From: Eunapius fragilis
Taxonomy: Eukaryota > Porifera > Demospongiae > Spongillida > Spongillidae
Direction: 5' to 3'
Assembly: GCA_963681505.1 (NCBI GenBank)
Contig: OY811972.1
Coordinates: 2,144,163 to 2,208,162 of the forward strand
Length of the DNA: 64,000 nucleotides
Below are positions 1 to 25,200 of the stretch, piece by piece. The notes below the pieces were generated by a model. It was not told the origin of the DNA. It searched no databases and saw nothing but the letters and a program-made list of their open reading frames with translations. Made by a program: the position numbers and the translations under genes. Position 1 is the stretch's first letter. Every line of letters starts with the position of its first letter.

Positions 1-3
1 TAA

Positions 4-11776
<11,773 letters not shown>

Positions 11777-12231
11777 GACAGCCGTTCGACAAAAATATAT
11801 CGGTATTTTTAAACGATAGTCATTAATCTAGTAATGCTATTAATTGCGTAACTGCGCAGGGCTGGCCAGCCAATTGGGTTGCCTGATTGCATGTTCACTG
11901 GTACTATGTGGCCATGGCCTGGAGGGCCTGGGGGGGGGTAGTCTCGTACCCAGACCCCTGACGTAAGCATTATCGCATAATGTATAACGCTACGTCTAGT
12001 GGCGTTATACATTATGCGATAATGCTTACGTCAGGGGTCTGGGTACGAGACTAGGGGGGGGGGGGGGGGGGAGGGTCTGTGGCTTGTGTGTGTCGTGCAT
12101 GCTCTGGCACCGGCAGAACAGCTAATATTCTTGCATTAAGTTGTATACATTATTTAGTCTGCCGAAATTAGCTTGAGGCCCACATACGGATCGGATATTC
12201 CGGCTGGATATTGAAGTCGCAATGATTGTAT
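11777..12231. other. Upstream region of the NHR-ROCO gene
   Basis: The DNA 5' of ATG 11776 contains the hairpin element 11939-12053 and G runs. No convincing TATA box is seen. The promoter should lie here for the minus-strand gene, but it cannot be pinpointed by eye. Confidence 0.4.
11939..12053. mobile_element. Hairpin MITE, MULE-like family, 115 bp
   Basis: An almost perfect palindrome has arms of about 52 bp starting TAGTCTCGTACCCAGACCCC and an 11-bp loop. Both sides are flanked by runs of G, consistent with a 9-bp target duplication of G. It shares termini with the copies at 28247-28365, 51285-51379 and 60540-61215. Confidence 0.85.
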
Positions 12232-12316
12232 ATAGACCTTTTTCATGTGTCACAAGATAATTAACTAGATCACGTGAAACACCGGTGGCGGCCATCTTGG
12301 TGCACAGGTACTTGTG

Positions 12317-12605
12317 CAGTTATTTGGTGTTTCAAGTGTTCTGAGGTTGATAAAGAATAAAGATCTCTCGTTCCATCGAATATCTGCTGTTATTAACCAC
12401 ATTGGAGGAGAACGTGAACGCGAGCTCAGCCAAAGACGAAGAGACGGCTGCCTCGATGCTCTTTCAAGACAAGGCATAATAAAGACGACGCTAGCGAATA
12501 TTGAGTGCCTTTCAATCCGGAGAGCCAGCTGGCTACACTGTATAACAAATTCAACCAAGATTGGTTATACCGACTCTACAACTTGGTCACTGTAAAAGGA
12601 TGCGA
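12317..12605 (+). pseudogene. THAP zinc-finger domain relic
   Basis: After an acceptor-like TTGTGCAG, the frame reads QLFGVSSVLRLIKNKDLSFH then RISAVINHIGGERERELSQR. This resembles transposon THAP domains (SFHRIP, VINH, then KRRxLW). A frame change in the second half moves the expected ending into another frame (ATLYNKFNQDWLYRLYNL), and the zinc cysteines are not all in one frame. It is a broken coding remnant inside the 12232-13633 element. Confidence 0.55.
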
Positions 12606-12686
12606 ACGGCTTCAAAGCAGACGTACGTAGTTATGACACCTGATATCAGCTATGAGCGTATATTGGATATGGCGTCGCTTTGTTGT

Positions 12687-12831
<145 letters not shown>

Positions 12832-13735
12832 GCGGCTCTCTACTTGAAATGCACCCATTTGATGCTTGTATATGTTTATGTGCCAATACTGACTGCCGAA
12901 AGCGGAGCGAGAACACATGCATGTACGAAAGGCTACTCAGAAGTTGGCCAGAACCCATTATGCACTCCGATCTTGTAACTTATAGACACGTACATGTTCG
13001 CTAGGAACACTTTCGTTGGTCTCTTCTATACATATACATGCATGCAGGTGATCTCCCCATTCATATGTATCTTACTCCAAACCACGTTTCTGACTCCGGC
13101 TCTGATCGACGCTGGAACCAAAACTCAAGTAGAACAAATTGTACTCAATTTCAGCCCGGCCGGAATATTTCTGGCGCTCGTTTTCATTTGGTCCGGCCGA
13201 TCAAAATTAAAGCGACCGAAATATTTGTGCATGCATGACAGACCCAGATTTAGTCTCTGACAGGCCATGCAGCCGCTAACGACTGGTTGTATAGGCTTAA
13301 TTTTTAAACTGCATGTATAAATTGCTTCGAAATTTGTTTGCCGAACAAAATAAGATACCGAATTGCTCGCAGCCGGCCTACATTACAAGATCAACGCAAA
13401 ACGGATTATCCGAGGCCTTGATACGTACGCGTTAAAATGATATCAGTCTTGCTGATGTATCTTGCTGATGTATCTTGAGAGAAGTATATATCTATTATTC
13501 GGTATAATATCTTTGACATCAGTTTTCTGAAGCGGAATTAGTCGTTGCCTATGGTCAGCTGTGCACCAAGATGGCGGCTTACGTAAATGACGTCACGATT
13601 AATGTAACTTGGTCATGTGATGAAAAAGGTCTATTAATGAGCAAATGATCCCGAGGCTGATAATTAAGAGCAACCACATGTCCATTTAAAGGAGGAGACG
13701 CCACGTAAATAGTTGCGCAGGCCGTGCTCAAACTC

Positions 13736-14313
13736 CCGTATAAAAGGCGCTTGGATCCAACCGGAAATCACGTGAGCTCAACATCCTCAGAATGGCGTAG
13801 TTTTGTAAGCTGTTAGGATTCTCACCCAGACTTGCTGGCTACATCGTTTTTACGTTGTTAAGACGGGCAGATCAAGTACTTCTTAGTACTCTATCGCGCG
13901 CGTTTATTTGTTCTCGAAACAGACAGGTCCAGCAAAGTATTCAACACGCTGATAGTAGCGTTCCGCTTGCAACCAGGTGCAAGTAGTTGCTTCGCTTCCT
14001 CAAATCTACTCAGAAACGTTTCCTTTTCCTCTTGAGAGGAAAAGGACCCTTGCAGATGCAGTCTAAACCTAGATTACGTATCTTCTGGTGAAGAGGTCGC
14101 CATTATACGAACATGTGATCCAGTTTGTTAACTTAGTGTTACGAACTTCAAAAATGGTATTGTTGCATGAAATGGCATTCAAAACATGCATGCGTGTTTG
14201 AACTTGTACGCTGTAACTATTGTTGCCAAGCCTCTAGCTCTAAGCCACCATTTTTAATCAAAAACATTCGCACGGCCGGTTGAAATTTTTGGATCCAAGC
14301 TCCTTTTATACGG
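13736..14313. mobile_element. Miniature inverted-repeat element
   Basis: Inverted ends CCGTATAAAAGGCGCTTGGA plus TCCAA at 13736-13760 face the complementary copy at 14289-14313, with one mismatch in 25 bp. There is no coding content. The arms include a TATAAAAG string. The THAP exon at 14462 starts about 150 bp beyond the right arm. Confidence 0.65.
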
Positions 14314-14461
14314 CAACTCCTGCTTTAACCACAATGGACGAGTTGCGCGTAAGGTACAAAGAATTTAATCATCCTTAATTACATCCGGACTGCTACTGTT
14401 TGAACGGAGCTCAACGTGTATACCGCCATCCTTGGGAAAACTTGAGGAATAAACAGCTGCT

Positions 14462-14647
14462 ATGCCTGGCACATGGTGCCGAGTGTGTGACAACAGCAAG
14501 TCCGGCGATCCAAATGCCTCCTTTCACAGATTCCCCACAAACCTAGAAAGGCGGCTATCTATCCAGCTTACCGTGTTTAACGTACAGCCATTTAAAGGAT
14601 ATAAAGCCTCACCATCGCGTTTGCTCCATCAGACATTTTCCAAATAG
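14462..14647 (+). pseudogene. Truncated THAP-domain exon
   Basis: MPGTWCRVCDNSKSGDPNAS then FHRFP is the start of a THAP domain: initiator Met, C-x2-C, then FHRFP. The second half of the fold (C-x2-H and AVPTIF-like end) is absent and a stop follows after 61 codons. It could be the first exon of a THAP transposase or a decayed copy. The following 300 bp show no good continuation. The C run at 14696-14715 may disturb the frame. Confidence 0.45.
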
Positions 14648-15197
14648 CGAAGCGAATAACAACCCCGAAACTACCCTCGGGGAAAAGGTTATCCTGCCCC
14701 CCCCCCCCCCCCCCCTCGAGAAAGAACGAGAGGCCAATAAGCAGCTATTTCGACTATAGATTCTCTATTGTCAACATCAGTAACATCGGCACCATCAAGC
14801 ATGCAGCAATTCTATGACAACATCCACCTTTAAACAGTCTCCACTTTCTGTAGCTGATGTCAGAGAACAACTAGTGAGCGACTATCAAGTGCATGAGTTG
14901 CCCAACAATGTTGACGATGCCTCACAGTCTGGCGCATTACCCATCGATGGGTTCAATCTAGCTCCCTTTAGACTGAATCATTAGCGAATGCTCCAGAGTA
15001 ACTCCCCGTCTAGAAACTCAAAATACTTCCAGAAACGAATATTCACCTACAAAGATTAAATTAAGGATCGAACACGATGATTGCCTAGTTAGAGTCTAAC
15101 TGGTTTCATATTTTTTTGGCCTTCTACAACTTCCTCTGTCCAGTTGTTATTGATCTGCAGTACTGAGAGTCAAAGGAGGGCGCTCCTGTACGGAATT

Positions 15198-15395
15198 GAA
15201 AAACGAAAACTAGATCCAGAAAATCAACGTTTATGGCGTTGGTGAAGCTAAGGCTATATCTCATGACTAAACGTTACCGTTCCTTGGGCTGACAACGAAA
15301 AACGAAAACTAGATCCAGAAAATCAACGTTTATGGCGTTGGTGAAGCTAAGGCTATATCTCATGACTAAACGTTACCGTTCCTTGGGCTGACAAC
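15198..15395. repeat. 99-bp tandem duplication
   Basis: Two essentially identical 99-bp copies (15198-15296 and 15297-15395) begin GAAAAACGAAAACTAGATCC. The near identity indicates a recent duplication or an assembly duplication. The surrounding 14.65-16.2 kb has no supported gene. Confidence 0.85.
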
Positions 15396-16244
15396 TTTAA
15401 GACATAGAGACTAGCAGTCCGGACGTGACGTCACGTTCAATCAAATGTTTAATCAACATTCCATCGCTTACGCGCAACTGGTCCATTGCAGGGACGGCTA
15501 AAAACGAGGGCCAGAGTTTATTGTATTAATATTTTTAAAAACGATAATTAACGCCAGGTTGTGCATGGGGGGCCGGCCGGAGGGAGTGGGGGGAGCCAGT
15601 GTTTTCCGCAATCACCAGTGAACTAAATACTGCCAAGTATACGAACGCACGCCACCCGACTGACCCGAGTACTTATTGCCACGACACGAACGATCCACAT
15701 CCGTTTTAGCCGTCGTTTGGCAGCTGGTATGAAGTAGTAGTCCTATAGCATGACAGACTTCGTTCAGGGCGGATACAGGAACTCCGATCTGGAAGGGTGG
15801 AGTCTAACATTATTAGGAGGTCGTCAAAATATGTGCTGTAGTATGAAATATTTAACGTCAATATGCAATGGCTCATCAAAGCGAACGTAAAACCGTTGTA
15901 CCCAGCGAGTGCCACCAAGTGCGGGTCTCCAAATGCTTCCCCGCCCCCCGCCCCCCCCCCCCCCCCACCCGACAAACACGATGTGGTTGCTAAGTCAACA
16001 GTGAAATGTTTGATGGAACAAAAATCGTGCTTGCATTACTCTAGATATCATTGACAACGTTCCGAACCTTTGCATGTTTCTGAAGCGAGGTATTCGACAA
16101 AAACAGAAAGCTCGCGTGTGCCAGGCTGAAAGATCAGCTATTTCAGAGGCATAACTATGTGGTGAGCAAACCAGTGAAAAGGTTCTCAATGTGCCCCATC
16201 CATTGCCTGCCTGCTCCATTACTCCCCACTGCATAGAATGCCAC

Positions 16245-16352
16245 CACCCTTTGCATGACCATCACCACCCTTAGCATGACCATCACCACCCTTAGCATGA
16301 CCATCACCACCCTTAGCATGACCATCATCACCCTTAGCATGACCATCATCTT
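16245..16352. repeat. 21-bp tandem repeat
   Basis: Five copies of the unit ATGACCATCACCACCCTTAG plus C lie upstream of a CA-rich stretch (16459-16498). The unit keeps frames open and gives shadow ORFs on both strands. Confidence 0.85.
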
Positions 16353-16539
16353 GTCTGTCTTAGCAGCTATAGCTGGGTACATGCCTTCCTCCTCCCCAAT
16401 CAATATCCACATTTTTCAACCACATGATTCAGCGGCTCATCCCGCCCCCAGCTCTCTCCCACACACACACACACACGCACACACACACACACACACATCC
16501 ACCAGATAGAACTGTTTGATTATCAGATTGGAACTGTAC

Positions 16540-17573
16540 ATGTGATGGTGAGATCAAGACCCATAGCTGGCTCCTATTTGGGACCAAAAGTGCACCAGCT
16601 GGGCACGATCAATAGTTATACTTTATGTCCCAGACCTCTCCAGCCTAGTGTATATGCATGCATAATGAATGATTCTGGTATCAGTTGGTTGTGCCAGGTA
16701 GGGGTATGGTCTGCTTTATGGCCTGACAATATCCGCATGACCTATAACACATGCTTCAATGTCCCGATCTATGTTAGGCCACCACACATGACTTCTCCCC
16801 AGGGCTTTCATTCTGGACAGGATGGTTATGACGTCATTCCGATAGGACTTCTCATGTATATTACGACTCACAGCTAGGTGTGATTTCATGGTTAGCTCCG
16901 TCATCTTTAATTCATATGATTGTAACTCTGCTGAGACTATTTCTGGCTAGCCTTTTAGGGTAATCATGCTCAAATCTCTGTCTTGTCGGCTTTTATTTTA
17001 CAACTGTCCTGCAGTTACCGTGAAAGTTTCTATTTGCACCTTGATGAATATGCTAGCTTCTGTTTCGTCCTCTTCGTGTTCTTCACATTACAACGGCAGG
17101 CAGTCTGGACAATCCATCCAGGTAATCCAGTCTTTGTTGTGATTCGTTAACAGAAGACATTTTCTTCCATGCGTACAAGTACATGTCTTTTTACCCCGAA
17201 GATGATAGCTCAGGCCTCCTTTTCTGTCTGTGCATAGTTTCGTTCTGCACCCAACAACGTCCGTGACGCAAACGCTACTGGCCGAACACCGCCCTTGCAC
17301 CATAACTCGATGCATCTGTAGCCAGTCTAGATAAAAAGATATTGGATTATAATGTGCTAGAACCATCGTTGATGTCAACATGCCTTTGGCTGCTAAAAAG
17401 GCTTGACTACATTCTTCCGACCACTGCCATATACTATTCTTCTATTACGGTTTAGTTGCACTCACGGTCATAAAGAGGTCAAGCGTACCATCGACCCGGT
17501 TGTTACTGAAGCCGTTCCCTCCATGTCAGAATACATGTATCATGCTCCTGGTGTCCTTTTGTTTGAGCGATCT
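16540..17573 (-). mobile_element. Ty3/gypsy retrotransposon fossil, pol fragment
   Basis: This is an inverted partial copy of the gypsy element at 58.7-61.8 kb. The stretches around 16741-16880 and 17085-17560 match the complement of about 59700-59820 and 58800-59290, covering parts of RNase H and the flanking pol. It is broken and incomplete, with no terminal repeats seen. It ends where a hairpin element half (17574) begins. Divergence from the other copy suggests a moderately old insertion. Confidence 0.65.
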
Positions 17574-17765
17574 ACAAGTGTAAAGTAAATAAAAGCATTC
17601 TCTAACGAGAGAGTTGTTGGTATATAGGATTGACCAATGGTGGTGTAAAAAGCATGGAAACAAGAGTGACAGAAATTTTTACTGGAAAATTGAAATAGGC
17701 CTATATTTAGCCCATTACTCAGACATGCACTGTTATAATTATTTTGTGAGTGTGCTAAATATGTA
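17574..17765. mobile_element. Half copy of the ACAAGT hairpin MITE
   Basis: The sequence from ACAAGT through AGTAAATAAAAGCATTCTCT to GTGAGTGTGCTAAATAT matches the left arm and loop of the complete hairpin at 41534-41829. The right arm is missing. Confidence 0.75.
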
Positions 17766-19019
17766 GTATGGCAACGACGTCAAAGCCTTGCAGGATTAGT
17801 GGCAGTGTTGTGTCTCCTACACATTGTATTGCACATACTACGCGTAGCTATGTATTATATGCATGTGCGCGATGTGGTTTTAATTGAAAAAGCCTGGCAC
17901 TTAGAACGAGGCAGACCAGTAACGAGTTAGTTTACGGTAAGGTTTACAAGCAAAATATACGATTACCACTTTTTCTGGTAATGGCCAGCGCATACGCACT
18001 AAGAGAGTTGCAATGGATACCAGGCCGTCTTAAACTTTAATTGACGGCCTGGGGACGAGGTTAACGCGCGCGGTACCCTAAGAAGAGCTCTAACCCAACT
18101 CATCAGACCGGGCTTGCGGTAATATATTGCAATAATCTTCCATCCTGAATGGAGCAACATGCAGGGAAGACATTGATAAAAAGGAATTTAGTCATCTTTA
18201 GTGAGTCTGATTGGCTAAGGATCCTTGTCTTTTAGAGCCTCAACATTTGTGTTTCTCTATACGTAACAATAAACACTCATAAAATGATGGTAGCAGAACT
18301 CAGATTATTATGTCACTCTTTTTTGTGCCGACTAATAACTCTAGAAACCTCTATGAAGGTAAGCTGCATCTACCCTAGTTTAAAATAGCAAGATATGATC
18401 TTACATTTTCATTTGCTGGTGCTAGTAAAGGCAATGAAGTGGATACTCTGTCCTATTGCATAGAAGACCCATCTGAACAATTGCGTGAACAGAAAAAGTC
18501 ACGATACTATCAGCAAATTAATGTGGGCCCAAAAACATCCATCCCTGCATGCCCGTTTTTTCCTTGCACATATCAATGGACTACCCTGCTCCTATGTGCA
18601 GCAATTGATGCCTGATCAGAAGGTAGTTGGGGGCGTATTGTCTATACAATCAACATCCTCATCTTAGTAGAAGAGTCGAAGTATTCATGTGCTGGAATGA
18701 AGGTTGTAAAGGGAAGCACAATCAATTGCCATCATAAGGTGTCGCAGTGGCTGTGCAAGCCAGACTTCTTGCTCAATACAAAGATGGACATTTGTTGTTG
18801 AGTGGTATATATTTCAGAGGCATATAGCTATGTGGTGAGCAAACAGTGAAAAGGTCTACACTACAAACTCGCCATTATATACTAAACGTTAATTCGTATC
18901 ATACACAACTACGCATACAAAAAGAAGCTCAAATAGGTAGCAAACTAATGAATAGGACTGCACACACACACACATGTCTCTACGTACACTTATATCTTGC
19001 ACCACTAACTGCCTTAAAG
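17766..19019. other. Non-coding stretch 3' of the SRCR receptor
   Basis: About 1.25 kb lies between the hairpin half and the receptor stop codon. Near 18010-18055 is a degenerate end of the MULE-like hairpin family (GACGGCCTGGGGACGAGG). Near 18815-18858 is a 42-bp stretch repeated at 16141-16183. No gene is supported. Confidence 0.4.
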
Positions 19020-19209
19020 TTACATTCTTTGTGTTTGTTCATATATACTTGCATCGTCAAGAGTGGCTATGTCAACCTGCTCATAAACTGTTTTTCCTGC
19101 ATCCTCCAGTTGCACCTTCACATGGTCTGCACATGACTCATACACCACTGAGGGAACTTGGCTTTGGTCAACGTTGGGTCCTTTGGCAACCATCTTCCTC
19201 CTCGTGATC
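19020..19209 (-). CDS. Cytoplasmic tail exon with three YE motifs
   Basis: After acceptor CACACAG, phase 2 gives [11 protein letters not shown], a basic stop-transfer segment right after the membrane helix. The tail carries [15 protein letters not shown] and ASIYEQTQ, then TAA. TVYEQV fits TxYxx(V/I), the immunoreceptor switch motif pattern. A possible donor (GTATAT at 19048) inside the exon was not used because reading through keeps a third YEQ motif. Confidence 0.75.
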
Positions 19210-22200
19210 CTGTGTGAGTGCAAGCCCGTGAACTACTGCACACGTATAGTTGTGAGTAATTAGTACATACACCCGTCCTGTTATACAAATTGGAGATGGG
19301 GGGGGGGGGGGGTAAACATGAGTGGATATGTCCCTAATCTGGAGCAGCCGTCTGAATGTGGCCAATGCATGCACCTGGCATTTCAACAGAAGTCTAGTCA
19401 AGAAGCTATATGACATTATCTCAATGACACTGGACCACAGTGGATGGAATCAAATTCATATAGCAAAACGTGTTCATGCAACTGCCATTGACCTGTTCTA
19501 ACACTCTTTGTTGTGTCTAGAATGGTCACCTATGGTGTTCTTTTAATGTGTTGCTCGCATTGTTTGTAGCTATTGTTTGTTGCTATGTGCTCTCCAGCAT
19601 ACGTGGAGTGGCATGGCCATATATGGTGTTTTTTAAATTCATCTATCAGCATAGAAATAACATTGATGACTGGATGCATGGCAACATCCTAAAATGCCTT
19701 GAAACTATTTGTATTATACACATGCAGCACCGCACATGAACACTGACAGAGCTCTAAATCTGGCAGCCATTTATATGGCAAGCATTAATTCTATTTCTGT
19801 GATCCCCAGCAAGGGCCCAACTTTCCCCTGGTATTGCCACCCAAAAAATCATGACCATAAATGATACCGGCTAATTCAAAGGGCCTAGGGAATCCTGCTG
19901 AAATTCTCAAGTGGTTCCCATGTGTGGGGCTACTGTTACATAACTGAACTGATAGTTATTGTGCATTTACAATTCAGTTCAGTATTATCAAAATGCATAC
20001 TATCCTGACAATGCATCAAAACGTGTATCAATTTAAAACTATTCAATTCTAATTAAATATGATGGACTTGTTAGCAGTACAGTGTGATATACCATTAAAA
20101 ATTTTCACCAAAGGAATAACTTACATGTACGCTGCAATGGCAACCAGAATAGCTGACAGTATGCCAATGGATAGCCCTCCAATAAAAGCACCAGTAAGTG
20201 GTCCCGCCTGACTGCTGACTGCTTGTGGAGCACTCATAACTGGATACACCTTGAATGTATGACCACTAGCAGTGAGAGTTGGGGAGCCCTGCACCAGTAA
20301 CCATGCAATCAGTTGTGCTGCTAAAGTAGACCCTGTGATGTCTCCAGAAGCAGAGGAATACGATATGGTGGCAGTAAACAATAATACCTGACCGCCTGAA
20401 ATACAGGTAATGGAGTGTTTGATGTCTGCTTCATCCAAACTGATTTTATACAAGCGAGTAAGAACCCTAATGATGTTAGCCTTAATTGAGGCAACCAGAG
20501 TAGCTAGTTGAGAATACTGAAATAAAATGATCAAAAAATTATTGAATGTGGATGGGATTGTTGTGGGACATAGCAAGCACAAGCAAGATAAACCATATCA
20601 CTATCATTCAAATGAATGACAAGTGAAAACAAATCATTGCCTCACATCTCTGATCTAGATGCATTTTTATAGAGAATATTTTAAATACTACATTAGGCTC
20701 ATATTCGTGGCACCAATCATATTGTATTATCGTACAAGTACTAGTTCTATAGGGAAAATGTTGTGCAATACCTGAATCTATTATTAGCTTATAGAGTGCT
20801 ATTGATTTATTTAACGGTGTTTTTTTTCATTTTCTCCTCCTCCTCCTCCTGCTTCTCCCTCCTCCCACCTCCTTCACACTCCTCCTCCTTTGCCTCCTCC
20901 TTCTCTTCATACTCTTCGCTCTTCCTCTTCCCTCCTCCTCCTCCATCATCCCCCCTCCTCCCTCCTCCTCCTCCTCCTCCTTATCCCTCCTCCCTCTGCG
21001 TTTTTCTATGTTACATAAGGCAGGATAGGTGCAATCATTTAAAGTTCTAGAATTGATTTGTTATAATCAAACGTTTCCCTGGAGTTTTTATTACAGAGAT
21101 ATGAAGCATTGCTTTTGTTTGTAAACATCATTTATAGTGGTCCTAAGGCTTCAGTACATTGTGCGACTTTTTTTGTTGTAAATGGCGCCAGTAGTGTTTA
21201 CCATTTATGTACTGAAGTCCCATAACTGATGGGCAAATAATGCATTGCAGCATTACACAGCTGAGGAACATGGGAATGAACACAACCTGTTCTTAAACAT
21301 ATTGTGACAAAGTGTTTAGTTTAGACATATGGCTAGTGACAGGTCGGGATATACTGACCCCACAATGGTGTTGAGTGAATTGTGGAACGAAATTGGCCAT
21401 ACAAGGATAGGTGCGGGACTTAGCATTTCAAAGATCTGAGGAGCTATTCAGCTATAAGGTATTTTAGTACACTTCCTTTTAATGTGACATCATAATAAGC
21501 AGAGGTTGTCAAGCATGCAATGTGCTTACACTCAGGTATGTACACGTCCCCCCACTGGTGTACTGGAGCTCCAACTGGATGTTACCTAAGATGAAGTGTA
21601 ATATCAAACACATATCACATACCCAACAGCTCACCTTCTCCCTTGATGAGCACACTTCTCTCTGTTACCAGCACTGTGTTATCAACAGAGCACACATACA
21701 AGCCATAGGGATTGGATGGTGTTGCTGTGTCAATAGTCACCACATTGGTTCCCACGGCCACTCTCTGTCCATTCTTTATCCACCTGGAGGTAAAAAATGG
21801 TGGATAGCCCCCCTGAGAGGTACATGTCAGAACTGTGTGGCCTGTGATGCTGATGGACATCTCTGTACTTGGTATACTGATGTTATTGTATGCTACCAAC
21901 ACCTGAGGTTGAGCTGAAATTAGAAATGTTGTATAAAAACCTCCCCACATTGCAATATCTTGTTGCATACTTGCATTGGCTAGTCTGATGCGAGATGAAT
22001 CCAGCTGCATGTATGAGATACCTAATGTCCCACTGACAAAGTTGTAGTAAACAGAAGGACAATAAAAAAGAGAACTTCCAGAGCCAGGGTAGAGGTAGTG
22101 GTATGGATCAATCATGAGGCTAGCATCCAGATAGCCACTATCTAGACTGCTGACAATGGTTACATTTTGGTATGCACTGTTGGCTCCAGTCAGCAGTACA

Positions 22201-25200
22201 CCACTAGAGGTCAGTATGCCACTGGGTGCCCTCAGTCCATTGTAATACAGCATAGAGGTAACATATGGGTTGGCTATGTAGTTCCAAATGTACTCTGTTT
22301 CTGGCAATGTTGCCCAATTAAGTTGTATTGACAATGGACCTCCAGTAGTCAGTGGTATGACTTGTGAAGAAATAGGATGGTCTGATCCATACAAACCTAA
22401 TTTAATACCTTAGAATCGATGACAAGTTTCACACGAAAGGAAGGAAACATTACCATCTATTGTAGTAACTGTAAACTTCAGTCCAGCCAAAATGGGGTAC
22501 TTTCTCAGTGAACCCAAAATTCTGCCTTCACATTTCTCCTGCCTATAGCTGGTGACCACACCCATATGTTTAACTTCATAAATACCAACATCAGATTCAA
22601 CAGTATTCATGATGGTCAGAGTGGTACTGTCTGGACTTATCATGACTCGACCTCCTGCTGTTATAGGATTGCCCTCATGATACCAAGTCAGTGATCTCAA
22701 GTACTGGGTGACATTAATTTCTGTGACATTTACACTCAACACAATGCTTTGAGGTGGTACAAATGGTATGGTAGGATTGAGGCTTGAGGTGATAAGACCT
22801 GTGGGGTAAAATGGAATTGAGGTTACATATTGCAATGCCACTTACTTTGTACACTAATGTCTGCCTTTCCAACTCCAAGTGTGGATGTCCCACTGTTCAC
22901 AACACAGTAGTAATGTCCAATGCTGGGATGATTGAGGCCAATGGTCACAGTAGCATTGGAGGCCTGAGGGCTATCTGAGTATAATGCACTTGAATACAAG
23001 GCTGCCCTCCAAGTGTAGGTTACTTCAGGTGGGAGAGGAGGATTAGAGTGGCAGTAAAGAGCTACAGTTGAACCAATAGTGAAGGGACCATTGGGAGGAT
23101 CAGTGGTTACCGTGATATCATAGAACACTTCCTCTGTAAGGTGGAGTGAAATACAACACTACATCAATATCCTCAATAGCTGTATGGGTGTAAGCCATCA
23201 TTACCATTGAGGCATGATATAACAGCATCCCTGTCATGACCACAGTTGAGAGTACCAACATTTCCAAAGATACAATCTCTCACATGGGATTCACTACCAA
23301 TACATGATATGCTGCTAAGAACTGGACCAGTGTTTGTACGATAGATTCCTGATAATATTGTAACACCTAGAATAAGTGAATAAGTTAATGCATTGTACAA
23401 GCATAGGTAGGCATGCACAAACCTTTAGTATTGATGCCAAGTGATCTGCATACTATCAGTGCAGCTGTCTTGCTAACTCCAATCACACACACACTTGCCC
23501 AGAATCCATCTCTCTTACATATTTTTAACCTTCCTTCTCTGGTTGATGGACCATCAGCTAAAAGTACATCACCATTGGAGCACATGGGGGTGTTTGTAGT
23601 TGGACCATGACATGATACCCCTGCACTGTTATTTGAGGTGCTGGAAAGTGTGTTTCCAATCTTGCTACGAATATTGTAGTTTGTTAGCCTTTGAACTGAG
23701 CTGTGGGGGCATTGTCTAATGGAAGCTTCATTTCCACCGCAGTACATATAAACAATTTCAAGTAAGGTTGTTCCTTTACCAAAGTAGGATCCTCCATATG
23801 GTATTGCCCCTTATATTGGATATAAATCGATGCAGTGACTAGCTTTTAATGGTGATTGTACTCACATTGATATGGATATCCAAGCTGTCTGCACACAACC
23901 AGGGCATTATTGTAGCTCCACCCACTGTCATAGATAGCCACCCACACTCCACTATGGCACACTTCAACACGTCCTTCATTTGCAGTACTACCATCAGCCA
24001 GACGTACTTGCCCCTCTGTGCAACTTGAGCTCACTATATGGGGGTGCAGCTAAAGTGTTACACTTGAGATACAGTATTCCTACCGTAGCAACGAATTCCT
24101 ACATCATAACTATGCTCATACGATGCCATTGAATAGGTGCAGTCTGTGAGACGTGGCTCACTACCCAAGCAGAATAATGCTGTTATTACCCGTGGTCCTG
24201 TTCCATTTCCATAATATGATGAATAGTAGTAGGGACTGGCATAATACTGCGCTATACCAACTAACGAGAATATGGTTAGCTAATTAGTTCCAGTAAGGAT
24301 GTGTCTTACTTACATGAAGTGCTTCCAAACATTTGCTTGCAGGCAATGTTTGGAGCACTGCTATCCCAACTATATTGTGCATAAAATGAGGTCCATGAAC
24401 TACTGATACACATCTCCAGCCTTCCTTCAGTTGGGGTGTAGCCATCTGCCAAGCGGAGACATCCTGATTCACACAGATCTTATTGAAGAGAGGAGGGAAA
24501 ATGCACACAAAGTACCTCCCAATTGGAAATGCAGGAAGAAAACAAGTTTGCAATGAGTAAAAAAAAGTAAACTTACGAGCTTATATATCGTATATAATTA
24601 TTGGTATTGGCATGCAAACAGTTCTTACAACATTGTTATACTCCTTAATTGTATTACATTTTACCTGCCATCTACAATTTATGCGAGCTGAAAAGATATG
24701 CCGTGATATGGTTTAAGATCATGACATCTTTGCAGCTGCAACTACAAGAAATAGATTTGGAACTATTTGCAGTAATCAAGAATCAAGCTGTGCTTTACCA
24801 CTATTCGTAAATCTGTGTGGGTGATATAAAACACCATGCAAAATAATTCCTCATGGCATTTGTTTATCAATCATTTACAATTGTGACATGTGGCCTCAAG
24901 ATTAATGCAGCAATAGCACTGTATACACATACACACTGAAATACAAAAATATAGACGCTTATATATTTACAGAATCGTTCGATTACAGGTCACATGAGCT
25001 AAGGTGTAAGGTCAGACATGTACAGATGCGTGTCCCTGCTCAGTAGTCAGTGCGCAGTAGTGACGTCAGCTTGTAACCGTATTACACAATGAAAATTAAA
25101 TTAAACAGCTTTTATCAGTATTGAATGAAGTTATGCAAAGTTATCTTTGAATTGCGCATGCACAGCAATACAGCCTGGAAAAAATGATGGCGTATAAATA

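Noticed and set aside
18950-19049. An additional terminal exon after donor GTATAT at 19048
   Set aside because: The candidate acceptor leads to a short hydrophobic end and stop, while reading through preserves a third YEQ motif before TAA.
21925-21955. A tiny intron inside the 762-nt Ig exon (GTTTTT...TTTCAG)
   Set aside because: It would be only about 30 nt and its removal is in frame either way; the simpler unspliced reading was kept.
24284-24553. 89-codon minus frame [18 protein letters not shown]
   Set aside because: It is a shadow of the SRCR4 first-half exon, which in another frame gives [18 protein letters not shown].
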